A DNA stretch of 64,000 bases from Pseudomonas sp. RIT623 (GTDB lineage: Bacteria > Pseudomonadota > Gammaproteobacteria > Pseudomonadales > Pseudomonadaceae), in contig NZ_SOZA01000010.1 in NCBI RefSeq assembly GCF_004519305.1, forward strand, positions 62,001-126,000, read 5' to 3'. The position numbers and the translations under genes were made by a program. Below are positions 45,280 through 53,150 of the stretch, piece by piece. Position 1 is the stretch's first letter. Every line of letters starts with the position of its first letter. The notes under the pieces are model-generated. The model was not told the origin of the DNA. It worked only from the letters and a program-made list of their open reading frames with translations, and ran no database searches.

Positions 45280-45774
45280 GTGCCCAGCGCGCTTTCCTCC
45301 ACCGTCGAAGGCCTCTACCTCGCCCATCACACCTGGCTCACCGGCTGGTTGCGGCGGCGCCTTGGCTGCCCGCAGAGTGCCGCCGACCTGGCCCAGGACA
45401 CCTACGTGCGCCTGCTCCAGGCCCGCGAGGCGCCACAACTGGTCGAACCCCGCGCGTTCCTCGCCACCGTGGCCAAGCGCGTGCTGTGCAACCACTTCCG
45501 CCGCCAGGAACTGGAGCGCGCCTATCTCGAGGCGCTGGCCCAGGTGCCCGAGCAAGTGGCGCCGAGCGAAGAGGACAAGGCGATCATTTTCGCCACCCTG
45601 CTCGAACTCGACCGCCTGCTCGATGGCCTGGCGCCGTTGGTCAAGCGCGCCTTCCTGCTGGCCCAGGTCGATGGCCTGGGCCAGGGCGAGATCGCCCGCG
45701 AGCTGGGTATCTCGCTGGCCACCGTCAAGCGCTACCTGAACAAGGCAGCCCTGCGCTGCTACTTCGCCCTGTGA
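45280..45774 (+). CDS. fecI: FecI, ECF sigma factor for ferric citrate uptake
   Basis: This is a 164-residue ECF sigma factor with region 2 (LAQDTYVRLLQA; FLATVAKRVLCNHFRRQELERAYLEAL) and region 4 (LPPLVKRA-like block, GLGQGEIARELGISLATVKRYLNKA). The GTG at 45280 has GGAG eight bases upstream; the TTG three bases earlier is less well placed. The FecI identity comes from its position directly before fecR and fecA, whose product is clearly FecA-like. Its stop overlaps the fecR GTG (GTGA). Confidence 0.9.
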   Translation: MPSALSSTVEGLYLAHHTWLTGWLRRRLGCPQSAADLAQDTYVRLLQAREAPQLVEPRAFLATVAKRVLCNHFRRQELERAYLEALAQVPEQVAPSEEDKAIIFATLLELDRLLDGLAPLVKRAFLLAQVDGLGQGEIARELGISLATVKRYLNKAALRCYFAL

Positions 45775-46700
45775 ACACCCGTTTCTCGCCACAAATCGCC
45801 GAGCAGGCGGTGCACTGGCTGATCGAGTCCCAAGGCGACAGCTTCGACCAGCAGCAGCGCCAGGCCCTGGAACGCTGGTTGCAGGCCGACAACGAGCACC
45901 AGCGCGCCTGGGCGCATATCCAGCAGGTCAACCAGCGCCTGCGCGGCGTCGCCTCGCCGGTGGTTCATGCCACCTTGCAGGCACCGCCCTCCCCAGCCCG
46001 GCGCCGGGCACTCAAGGCCCTGCTGCTGGCGGGCGTGGCCAGTGCCACCGGGCTGGGCCTGCAACAACACAATCCGCTGCCTGGGCTGATGGCCGACTAC
46101 CGCAGCCCAGTGGGCCAGCGCCGCCGCCTGAGCCTCGATGATGGCAGCCAACTGCACCTGAACACCCGCAGCGCCGCCGACGTGCGTTTCGACGGCCAGC
46201 AGCGGCTGGTGCGCCTGCGCGAAGGCGAATTACTGCTCGACGTGGTCGAGGAACCCCGCCCGCTGCGCGTGCGCACCGCCGAAGGTGAACTGCACCTGGC
46301 TCGTGGTCGCTTCGATGTGCGCCAGTTCGACGGTTTCAGCCTGGTCTCGGTGTTCAGCGGCCAGGCCAGCGTCGCCAGCCAGCCCCTGCTGGCCGGGCAC
46401 CAGGCCCGTTTCGCCCAGGGTGGCTGGCAGGCCATCGCGCCCCTGGACCCCAACCGCGCGGCCTGGACGGACGGCATGCTGGTGGTGTCGCAGATGCGCC
46501 TGACCGACTTTCTCGCCGAGTTGTCGCGCTACCGGCTCGGGCAGCTCGCTTGCAGCGAGCGAGTGGCCGCCTTGCGGATCTCCGGCTCCTATCCGCTGGA
46601 GGACAGCGAGCGGATCCTCGACATGCTCGAAGTGGCGTTGCCGGTACGGGTGCGGCGCTTCACCCGTTACTGGGTCAACGTGGAAGCCGCCACTAGTTGA
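45771..46700 (+). CDS. fecR: FecR, anti-sigma / signal transducer for ferric citrate
   Basis: The product is 309 residues from a GTG that overlaps the fecI stop. The N-terminal FecI-binding domain (IAEQAVHWLIESQGDSFDQQ; WLQADNEHQRAWAHIQQ) is followed by a single membrane segment at about 80-98 (LKALLLAGVASATGLGL), a FecR periplasmic domain (RRRLSLDDGSQLHLNTRSA) and the C-terminal part that touches the FecA signalling domain (LISGSYPLEDS-like block RISGSYPLEDSERILDML). It transmits citrate occupancy from FecA to FecI. Confidence 0.92.
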   Translation: MNTRFSPQIAEQAVHWLIESQGDSFDQQQRQALERWLQADNEHQRAWAHIQQVNQRLRGVASPVVHATLQAPPSPARRRALKALLLAGVASATGLGLQQHNPLPGLMADYRSPVGQRRRLSLDDGSQLHLNTRSAADVRFDGQQRLVRLREGELLLDVVEEPRPLRVRTAEGELHLARGRFDVRQFDGFSLVSVFSGQASVASQPLLAGHQARFAQGGWQAIAPLDPNRAAWTDGMLVVSQMRLTDFLAELSRYRLGQLACSERVAALRISGSYPLEDSERILDMLEVALPVRVRRFTRYWVNVEAATS

Positions 46701-46719
46701 ACAACCGCGCCACCTTCCC

Positions 46720-46805
46720 CTGTAGGAGCCAGCTTGCTGGCGAACAGTCCCATACACAGATCCAAGACCTGCGTTGGGCCGGTTCGCCAACAAGCTGGCT
46801 CCTAC
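46720..46805. repeat. REP pair between fecR and fecA
   Basis: CTGTAGGAGCCAGCTTGCTGGCGAA and its inverted partner (TTCGCCAACAAGCTGGCTCCTAC), about 38 bp apart. The partner is diverged in the loop half. Confidence 0.88.
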
Positions 46806-46903
46806 CGAGCGCGTGACGCGACATTTTTTTCATTCACCTGAGCCATTTCCCGCGCCTCGCGTGACAGAGAAGGCAGAACCCCTTGTCACAGGACTTGCGC
46901 CAC

Positions 46904-49210
46904 ATGCACCCCAGCTCCCTCGCCTATGCCCTGCTGCTCGCCGCGCCATTCGCCCTGGCTGGCGAAACCCGCGACTACCACATCGCCGCCGGCACCCTGG
47001 AACAGGCCCTGAACCAGTTCGGCCGCGACAGCGGCGCGCTGATCTCGTTCAGCCCGGCGCTGACCCAGGGCTTGAACAGCCCAGGCCTTGAAGGTCAGTA
47101 CGACACCGGCGAGGGCCTCGACGCCCTGCTGCGCGGCAGTGGCCTGCAAGCCCGCCAGGAGACCGCCAACGCCTTCAGCCTGCAACCAGCGCAGGCCGCC
47201 GCCGCTGGCGCCGCCGTCGAGCTGGGCGCCTCGACCGTGGTCGGCGACTGGCTGGGCGAGGCGCGCCAGGACAACGTCTTCGAGCACCCCGGCGCCCGCG
47301 ACGTGGTACGCCGCGAACAGTTCGAGCGCAGCGGCGCCGCCAGCGCCCGCGAAGTGCTCAACCGCATTCCCGGGGTCAATGCCCCGGAAAACAACGGCAC
47401 TGGCAGCCACGACCTGGCGCTGAACTTCGGCATCCGTGGCCTCAACCCGCGCCTGGCCTCGCGCTCCACCGTGCTGATGGACGGCATCCCGGTGCCCTTC
47501 GCCCCCTACGGCCAGCCGCAGCTGTCGTTGGCGCCGATCAGCCTGGGCAACATGGACGCGGTGGACGTGGTGCGTGGGGGCGGCGCGGTGCGCTACGGGC
47601 CGCAGAACGTCGGCGGTATCGTCAACTTCGTCACCCGCGCCATCCCCGAAGAGGCCACCTTCAAGGCGGCGATGCAGAACCAGGTCAGCCCGTCGTCGAG
47701 CCAGGATGGCCTGAAGAACAGCGCCAACCTGCTGATCGGCGGCACCAACGCCAACGGCCTGGGTGGCGCCCTGCTGTATTCCGGCAGCCGGGGCAGCGAC
47801 TGGCGCGAACACAGCGACACGCAGATCGACGACCTGATGCTCAAGGGCAAGCTGCAACTGGACGAGGCCAACAGCCTGCACGCCATGGCCCAGTACTACG
47901 AGGGCGACGCCGAGATGCCGGGCGGGCTGAGTGCGGCGGCGTTCGACGATGACCCCTACCAGTCGACCCGCCTCAAAGACAAATTCTGGGGCCGCCGCAC
48001 GCTGTTCAACTTCGGCTACGACTACAAGCAGGACGACCGCCAGTTCAGCGTCAACAGCTTCTTCACCAAGACCCTGCGCAGTGGTTACCTCGACCAGGGC
48101 AGCTTTGTCTCGCTGTCGCCGCGCGAATACTGGGTGCGCGGTATCGAGACGCGCTTCTCGCAGGGCGTGGCGCTGGGTGATAGCTGGCACGAACTGGGCA
48201 TCGGCTACCGCTACATCAACGAAGCCGGCCACGAATTGCGCTACCGCGAGCCGACCCGCGCCAACCTGCTGCCGACCACCAACAGCCGCAACGACCGCGA
48301 CACCCGCGGCAGCACCGAGGCCCACGCGATCTACCTGGACGACCGCATAGATATCGGCCGCTGGACCATCACCCCGGGCATCCGCTACGAGATGATCGAC
48401 TCCGAACAGAGCAACAAGCTCAGCGGCCAACGCTATCAGGGCAGCTACAACACCGCCTTGCCGGCACTGAACGTGATGTACCACCTGACCGACAACTGGA
48501 ACCTCTACGCCAACACCGAAGGCTCGTTCGGCAGCGTGCAGTACAGCCAGATGCCCAACCGGGTCAGCAGTGGCGAGGTAAAACCGGAAAAGGCGCGCAC
48601 CTGGGAAGTCGGCACCCGCTATGACAATGGCGACCTGCAAGCGGAGATCGGCGCGTTTCTGATCAATTTCGACAACCAGTACGAAAGCAACCAAACCAAC
48701 GATTCGGTAATCGCCCGCGGCGAGACCCGCCATCAAGGGATCGAGACCAGCGTGCGCTACGCCCTCGATGGCCTGAGCCCGGCACTGGCGGGCTTCGACG
48801 TACATGCCGGCTATGCCTTCGTCGACGCCAGCATCCGCGAAGACGGCCCGAACAAGGGCAACCAGGTGCCGTTCTCGTCGCGCCACAAGGGCACCCTGGG
48901 GCTCGGCTACACCCAGGGGCCGTGGCAACTGAACCTGGACAGCAGCTTCCAGAGCAGCCAGTACGCCGACAACGCCAACACCGGCAGCGAGAGCGCCGAC
49001 GGCAGCACCGGGCGCATTCCCGGCTACATGCTGGTCAGCAGCCGCGCCGGCTACGACTTCGGCCCTACGCTTTCGAACTTGAAGGTGGCGGTGGGGGTGA
49101 AGAACCTGTTCAACCGCGAGTACTACACCCGCTCGTTCGACGACAACAACAAGGGCAAGTACGTGGGGGAACCTCGCACTTTATACCTGCAAACCTCGGT
49201 CGAGTTCTGA
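46904..49210 (+). CDS. fecA: FecA, ferric citrate outer-membrane receptor
   Basis: This is a 768-residue TonB-dependent transducer. The start at 46904 (AGGA ten bases upstream) gives a clean signal peptide ending LAGETRDYHIAAGTL, then the N-terminal signalling domain (about 22-100). The plug contains the FecA hallmarks FEHPGARDVVRREQF, LNRIPGVNAPENNGTGSH and RSTVLMDGIPVPFAPYG, which are close to the E. coli protein. The barrel ends LYLQTSVEF. The periplasmic and inner-membrane transport genes fecBCDE are not in the window; a ribosome-associated protein gene follows instead. Confidence 0.94.
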   Translation: MHPSSLAYALLLAAPFALAGETRDYHIAAGTLEQALNQFGRDSGALISFSPALTQGLNSPGLEGQYDTGEGLDALLRGSGLQARQETANAFSLQPAQAAAAGAAVELGASTVVGDWLGEARQDNVFEHPGARDVVRREQFERSGAASAREVLNRIPGVNAPENNGTGSHDLALNFGIRGLNPRLASRSTVLMDGIPVPFAPYGQPQLSLAPISLGNMDAVDVVRGGGAVRYGPQNVGGIVNFVTRAIPEEATFKAAMQNQVSPSSSQDGLKNSANLLIGGTNANGLGGALLYSGSRGSDWREHSDTQIDDLMLKGKLQLDEANSLHAMAQYYEGDAEMPGGLSAAAFDDDPYQSTRLKDKFWGRRTLFNFGYDYKQDDRQFSVNSFFTKTLRSGYLDQGSFVSLSPREYWVRGIETRFSQGVALGDSWHELGIGYRYINEAGHELRYREPTRANLLPTTNSRNDRDTRGSTEAHAIYLDDRIDIGRWTITPGIRYEMIDSEQSNKLSGQRYQGSYNTALPALNVMYHLTDNWNLYANTEGSFGSVQYSQMPNRVSSGEVKPEKARTWEVGTRYDNGDLQAEIGAFLINFDNQYESNQTNDSVIARGETRHQGIETSVRYALDGLSPALAGFDVHAGYAFVDASIREDGPNKGNQVPFSSRHKGTLGLGYTQGPWQLNLDSSFQSSQYADNANTGSESADGSTGRIPGYMLVSSRAGYDFGPTLSNLKVAVGVKNLFNREYYTRSFDDNNKGKYVGEPRTLYLQTSVEF

Positions 49211-49221
49211 TCGACGACAAG

Positions 49222-49248
49222 AAAAGCCCGGCGATCGCCGGGCTTTTT
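49222..49248 (+). terminator. Rho-independent terminator after fecA
   Basis: The 22-bp palindrome AAGCCCGGCGATCGCCGGGCTT (49224-49245) is followed by a T-run (CTTTTT). It lies 12 bp after the fecA stop. Confidence 0.92.
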
Positions 49249-49387
49249 GCAACAGGAAATTTTTCTTCGACAGGGGCTTGAATTCGCCGCGCCGATGCCT
49301 GACCTTAGAGTCAAGAGGCGCAGAAAACCCAACGCCCTCAGTGGCCTAGGCACGCCTCTCGCGAGCAAGCTGAATAAGGATTGAATC

Positions 49388-49735
49388 ATGCAAATCCAGG
49401 TCAACAGCAGCAACCACATCGAAGGCAACATCCGTCTCGACCAATGGGTGCGCAGCACCCTGCAAAGCAGCCTCGAACGCTACGAGGACGACCTCACCCG
49501 CATCGAGGTCCACCTGCGCGACGAGAACGGCGCCAAGCCCGGCCCGCATGACAAGCGCTGCCAGATGGAGGCCCGCCCCAAAGGCCACCAGCCGATTTCC
49601 GTGACCCATACCGCCGCCTCGCTCGACCAGGCGGTCGACGGCGCCGCCAGCAAGTTGAACCACGCCCTGGAACACTTCTACGGCAAGCTGCGCAGCAAGC
49701 GCGGTGCCCTGGAACTGAGTGATCCGGACGCCTGA
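49388..49735 (+). CDS. HPF/RaiA-family ribosome-associated protein
   Basis: This is a 115-residue protein of the ribosome hibernation (sigma-54 modulation) fold: a beta-alpha-beta-beta-beta-alpha layout with LDQWVRSTLQSSLERYEDDLTRIEVHLRDENG and the second helix SLDQAVDGAASKLNHALEHF. An AAGGA site lies seven bases before the ATG. The main hpf gene of Pseudomonas sits in the rpoN region, so this is an additional, shorter paralogue. It forms a single-gene unit between two terminators. Confidence 0.88.
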   Translation: MQIQVNSSNHIEGNIRLDQWVRSTLQSSLERYEDDLTRIEVHLRDENGAKPGPHDKRCQMEARPKGHQPISVTHTAASLDQAVDGAASKLNHALEHFYGKLRSKRGALELSDPDA

Positions 49736-49755
49736 TCCAAACGGCTGTCACACAC

Positions 49756-49783
49756 AAACGCCCGGCCTTGCGCCGGGCGTTTT
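49756..49783 (+). terminator. Rho-independent terminator after the HPF-like gene
   Basis: Stem ACGCCCGGC (49758-49766) with GCCGGGCGT (49772-49780), 5-nt loop, followed by TTTT. It is 21 bp after the gene stop. Confidence 0.88.
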
Positions 49784-49865
49784 CGCAGGTCGCCGATCAA
49801 CGGCCCTGAACCAACCTCGAGCGCGCCCGGTCAATCTGTGCAGTCATTCAAGGCAGAACCCGACC

Positions 49866-50165
49866 ATGAACAATCCTTTCGACCAGATCAGCGCCGCCTT
49901 CGCGCCTGAGTATCGCGTCAACCTCAGCATCGAGCGCCTGGACGGCAGCATCATGCTGACCCTGTCGGACGACAGCGGCGTGGTCGCCAAGCGTCTGATC
50001 AGCCAAGCCCAGCGCAATGAGCCGACGCGCCTGCGCCGGGTCATCGACAGCATCCGCCTGGGGCTGGCCATCGAGCTTGGCCAGAACCCCGTGGAAGTGC
50101 TGGCCGCACTGGCCCGCAGCCAGCACGGCGAACGCCGCTTGCCCAACGCAGGCGTGGCCAACTGA
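49866..50165 (+). CDS. DUF3509 small protein (Pseudomonas-specific family)
   Basis: This is a 99-residue protein beginning MNNPFDQISAAFAPEYRV, with the DUF3509 layout (IERLDGSIMLTLSDDSGVVAKRLISQAQ, then a helical C-terminus). The family is restricted to Pseudomonas and its function is unknown. The start at 49866 is used because an upstream in-frame frame would run through the preceding terminator. It is convergent with psiE, which ends 3 bp after it. Confidence 0.85.
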   Translation: MNNPFDQISAAFAPEYRVNLSIERLDGSIMLTLSDDSGVVAKRLISQAQRNEPTRLRRVIDSIRLGLAIELGQNPVEVLAALARSQHGERRLPNAGVAN

Positions 50166-50168
50166 GGG

Positions 50169-50639
50169 TCACTTACCCTCGTCCACTTCCTTGCCACTGG
50201 CATCCAGCGCCTTGGTCGACGGGTAGCGGTACGAGGCATAGCGCACCACCAGGATGGCGAAGGCCAGCAACAGGATGCCACCGCACACGTACAACAAGCC
50301 GACATCCGGCGCCTTGTGATGCGAAACATCGCCGATCAGCAGGCGGGTCAACGCGGTGATCGCCACGTACAGCAGGAAGCGAATCGGCATGTGGTTGGTC
50401 TTGAAGTAGATCCCCACCATCGCCCCCAGCTCCAGGTAGATGAACAGCAGCAGGATGTCGTCGACGCTGACCCCGCCCTTGCCCAGCATGTCCAGGAAAG
50501 TCACCACCGCCGCATAGGCGGTGATCGCGCCAATGCCGAACAGCGCCAGGTAGTGGAAGGCCTCCACGCACAGGTTGCCCAGCGAGTCGGCCGAGCCATG
50601 CAGGCCCTTGCGCAGTTTTTCTGCCCATTTGATGTTCAC
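50169..50639 (-). CDS. PsiE-family phosphate-starvation-inducible membrane protein
   Basis: This is a 156-residue protein with four membrane helices (about 27-48, 57-75, 85-103, 112-131) and the PsiE family signature FLDMLGKGGVSVDDILLLFIYLELGAMVGIYF. The role is not established; in E. coli psiE is phosphate-starvation induced. No Pho box was recognised in the 219-bp region upstream, where the LexA box belongs to the divergent yebG gene. Confidence 0.88.
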   Translation of the reverse strand: MNIKWAEKLRKGLHGSADSLGNLCVEAFHYLALFGIGAITAYAAVVTFLDMLGKGGVSVDDILLLFIYLELGAMVGIYFKTNHMPIRFLLYVAITALTRLLIGDVSHHKAPDVGLLYVCGGILLLAFAILVVRYASYRYPSTKALDASGKEVDEGK

Positions 50640-50803
50640 GATGTTCGATATCCCCGATACGGCTGAAGGTCTTGTGGCATGCAGTTAAAGGGCCAGGCCC
50701 TTGCCTTGGAAGGCGGCCGATTGCCGCAGGGCACCTGTGGGCTACGCTGTTTTCAGCATAAAAGGCCATCATTGCGGTTGCAGGACGATGGCTTGAGCCT
50801 GTA

Positions 50804-50819
50804 CTGTATAAAAATACAG
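50804..50819. promoter_or_regulatory. LexA (SOS) box upstream of yebG
   Basis: CTGTATAAAAATACAG is a perfect CTGT-N8-ACAG LexA site with an AT-only centre, 39 bp before the yebG start. It lies between the divergent psiE and yebG genes, nearer to yebG. Confidence 0.9.
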
Positions 50820-50858
50820 TTGTTAGCCAACCCAACCAAAAAGGCACAGAGGTGATGA

Positions 50859-51122
50859 ATGGCCGTCGAAGTGGTGTACCGCAGCAGCCGCGACCCGGAG
50901 CGCTTGTTCATGGATAAGGCCGAAGCAGACCGTCACGACAAGATGCTCGAGCTGGCCGAGCGCCTGGCCGAGGTGCTGCACAAGGCGGTGCCGTCGCTGA
51001 GCGAACAGCAGGTCGAGGAGGCCGGTATCTACATGGCCAAGAACCGCGATGTCTTCGCCCGTGCGTTCAAGAGCCAGCCCGATGCACTGTCGGAGCTGCT
51101 CGAAGGCGGCGCGGTGGAATGA
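50859..51122 (+). CDS. yebG: YebG, SOS-induced DNA-damage protein
   Basis: This is an 87-residue protein matching the YebG family (VVYRSSRDPERLFMDKAEADRHDKMLELAE). In E. coli yebG is a LexA-regulated gene of unknown mechanism, and here a perfect LexA box lies 39 bp upstream. The start at 50859 has AGAGG six bases upstream. A REP pair follows directly. Confidence 0.92.
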   Translation: MAVEVVYRSSRDPERLFMDKAEADRHDKMLELAERLAEVLHKAVPSLSEQQVEEAGIYMAKNRDVFARAFKSQPDALSELLEGGAVE

Positions 51123-51126
51123 CGCC

Positions 51127-51193
51127 ATCGCGGGGCAAGCCAGCAAGGCCCGCATCCATGGAAAATCTCGTGGGAGCGGGCTTGCCCCGCGAA
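51127..51193. repeat. REP pair, GGGAGCGGGCTTGCCCCGCGA subtype, after yebG
   Basis: Inverted units at about 51127-51153 and 51168-51193. The left unit is diverged (CAAGCCAGCAAGGCCCGC). It lies between the convergent yebG and dehydrogenase genes. Confidence 0.85.
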
Positions 51194-51200
51194 ATGGCTT

Positions 51201-52220
51201 TCAGCCGTACAGCAGTCTTTCCGCCAGCATCTGCGCCACCCGCGCTGGCGAACGCTTCTCCGCCTGGGCATGGGCAAACACTTCGGTCAGCCGCGAAGGT
51301 ATCCGCGCCAGATGCGCGGTAATGGTTCCCAGCCCCTCGCCCCGATGGGTGAGCGCCACATAGATCAACCCACCAGCATTGATCACATAGTCCGGCGCAT
51401 ACAGGATGCCCCGGTTCTCCAACTGGTCGGCCACTTGCAGCGTGGTCAACTGGTTGTTCGCCGACCCCGCCACTGCCGCGCAACGCAGTTGCATCACACT
51501 CTGCCCGTTCAACACCGGTCCAACGCCACACGGCGCAAAGATGTCGCACGGCGTGCTGAGCAAGGCTTCATGGGCCACTGGGTGGGCATTTAGCTGCTCC
51601 ACCGCCAGGCGCACCTTGCCGGCATCCAAGTCGCTCACCAACAGCTCGGCGCCCGCCGCATGCAGTTGCTCGGCCAGCGCATAGCCGACGTTGCCCAACC
51701 CTTGCACCGCCACTCGTAGCCCCTCCAGGTTGTCACTGCCAAGCCTTGCCATGGAGGTGGCGCGGATGCCGGCGAACACGCCCAGCGCCGCATGGGGCGA
51801 TGGATCGCCCGAGGCGGTGGTACTGGTGACGTAGGGGGTGGCCTGGGCGATGCAGTCCATGTCGAGGGTCGAGGTGCCACTATCCACTGCCGTGATGAAA
51901 CGCCCCTGAAGCGTGTCGACGAAACGCCCGAACGCCTCGAACAGCGCTGCACGGTTTTCCACATGCGGATTGCGCACGATCACCGCCTTGCCGCCGCCCA
52001 TCGGCAGGCCAGCCAAGGCCGCCTTGTAGCTCATCCCCTGGGCCAGGCGGATGGCATCGGTCATGGCACTCTCGTCGTCGGCATAGGGCAGGTAGCGACA
52101 GCCACCCATGGCCGGGCCCAGTTGTTGGCTGTGAATCGCCACCACGGCCTTCAAGCCCGTGGGTGGGTCGATGAACAGGTGCAGTGACTGAGTGCGGGTG
52201 CTTTGCATGAGCGCGAACAT
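51201..52220 (-). CDS. Glu/Leu/Phe/Val dehydrogenase (leucine-dehydrogenase-like)
   Basis: This 339-residue NAD-dependent amino acid dehydrogenase oxidatively deaminates a branched-chain or aromatic amino acid. The catalytic Lys78 is in GLPMGGGKAV and the Rossmann motif GLGNVG appears in the second half (about 176-181). AVDSGTSTLDMDCIA occupies the place of the usual VGTS segment. The length and the GGCRYLPY block fit the leucine/phenylalanine dehydrogenase branch rather than hexameric glutamate dehydrogenase. No neighbouring catabolic genes fix the substrate. Confidence 0.88.
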   Translation of the reverse strand: MFALMQSTRTQSLHLFIDPPTGLKAVVAIHSQQLGPAMGGCRYLPYADDESAMTDAIRLAQGMSYKAALAGLPMGGGKAVIVRNPHVENRAALFEAFGRFVDTLQGRFITAVDSGTSTLDMDCIAQATPYVTSTTASGDPSPHAALGVFAGIRATSMARLGSDNLEGLRVAVQGLGNVGYALAEQLHAAGAELLVSDLDAGKVRLAVEQLNAHPVAHEALLSTPCDIFAPCGVGPVLNGQSVMQLRCAAVAGSANNQLTTLQVADQLENRGILYAPDYVINAGGLIYVALTHRGEGLGTITAHLARIPSRLTEVFAHAQAEKRSPARVAQMLAERLLYG

Positions 52221-52343
52221 CGACGGGCTCCCCCGAGAGGTGCTGCTACCAGTATAAACAGGTCAAGGCTGCACACCGCGCGGGCGGACCACTGGACGAA
52301 AAGCCGCGCCAGGGCTACAAGTTAAGCGTGATGGAGAAGCCCC

Positions 52344-53150
52344 ATGAACCCACGCCAAGCCTGCCTGGCCTGCCTGGAACGCGAGCCGGTCGCCCTGCTG
52401 GAAGCCGCCCTGTGGATCGCCGCGGAGCATGATCGCACTGTCGAGCCCGCGGCCAGCCTGGCCCGGCTGCATGAGCTGCAACGCGAAGTCAGCACCAGCC
52501 TGCCGATGCTGCCGGTCAACGAACTGGCCCAGCCCTTGCTGCGCCAGCTCAACGCACTGGGCTACCAGCAGGATGAATATCACCCACTGCGCCCACACGT
52601 GGCCCTGATGGATAAGGTACTGCAGCGCCGCCGTGGCCAGCCGCTGCTGCTGGCGATCCTCGCCCTTGAACTGGCTCGCCGCCTGTCGATCCCCCTGGAG
52701 GGTGTGAACTTTCCCGGCCACTTCCTGCTGCGGGTGCCCGGCGCCGACCACCTGCTCGACCCCTGCGGCGGCCGCCGCCTGTACCCCAACGACTGCCGCG
52801 AACTGCTCGCTCGCCAGTTCGGCCCACAGCTGCCGCTGACCGCCGAGCACCTGCGCAGCGCCTCGCCGATGCAGATGCTCCAGCGCCTGTCGCGCAACCT
52901 TCGCCAGTTGCATATCAGCAACGACAACGACCTCGCGGCGCTGATCGATGCCGAGCGGGTCATGCAACTGGGCCCGGTGCAGGTCGGCGACTACCTGGCG
53001 CGGGCCACGCTGTACCAGCACCTGGACTGCCCCCAGGCAGAGCGCTTCGACCTGGAGCACGCCCTGCTGCTGACCGACGACCCGGTGCAGCGCCTGAAAC
53101 TCACCGAACGCCTCGGCCAGTTGCCCAACGGCAAACGCTCAATCCACTAA
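52344..53150 (+). CDS. SirB1-family protein with transglutaminase-like domain
   Basis: This is a 268-residue protein of the SirB1/transglutaminase-like plus TPR type. The central block contains RRGQPLLLAILALELARRLSIPLEGVNFPGHFLLRV with the conserved His, followed by LLDPCGGRRL, and tetratricopeptide-like helices at the C-terminus. The biochemical role of this family is unresolved, and the usual transglutaminase Cys is not evident. It overlaps the convergent MFS gene by 12 bp. Confidence 0.85.
   Translation: MNPRQACLACLEREPVALLEAALWIAAEHDRTVEPAASLARLHELQREVSTSLPMLPVNELAQPLLRQLNALGYQQDEYHPLRPHVALMDKVLQRRRGQPLLLAILALELARRLSIPLEGVNFPGHFLLRVPGADHLLDPCGGRRLYPNDCRELLARQFGPQLPLTAEHLRSASPMQMLQRLSRNLRQLHISNDNDLAALIDAERVMQLGPVQVGDYLARATLYQHLDCPQAERFDLEHALLLTDDPVQRLKLTERLGQLPNGKRSIH

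Noticed and set aside
50640..50858. Pho box for psiE
   Set aside because: No pair of CTGTCAT-like direct repeats at 11-bp spacing could be found; the strong palindrome is a LexA site.
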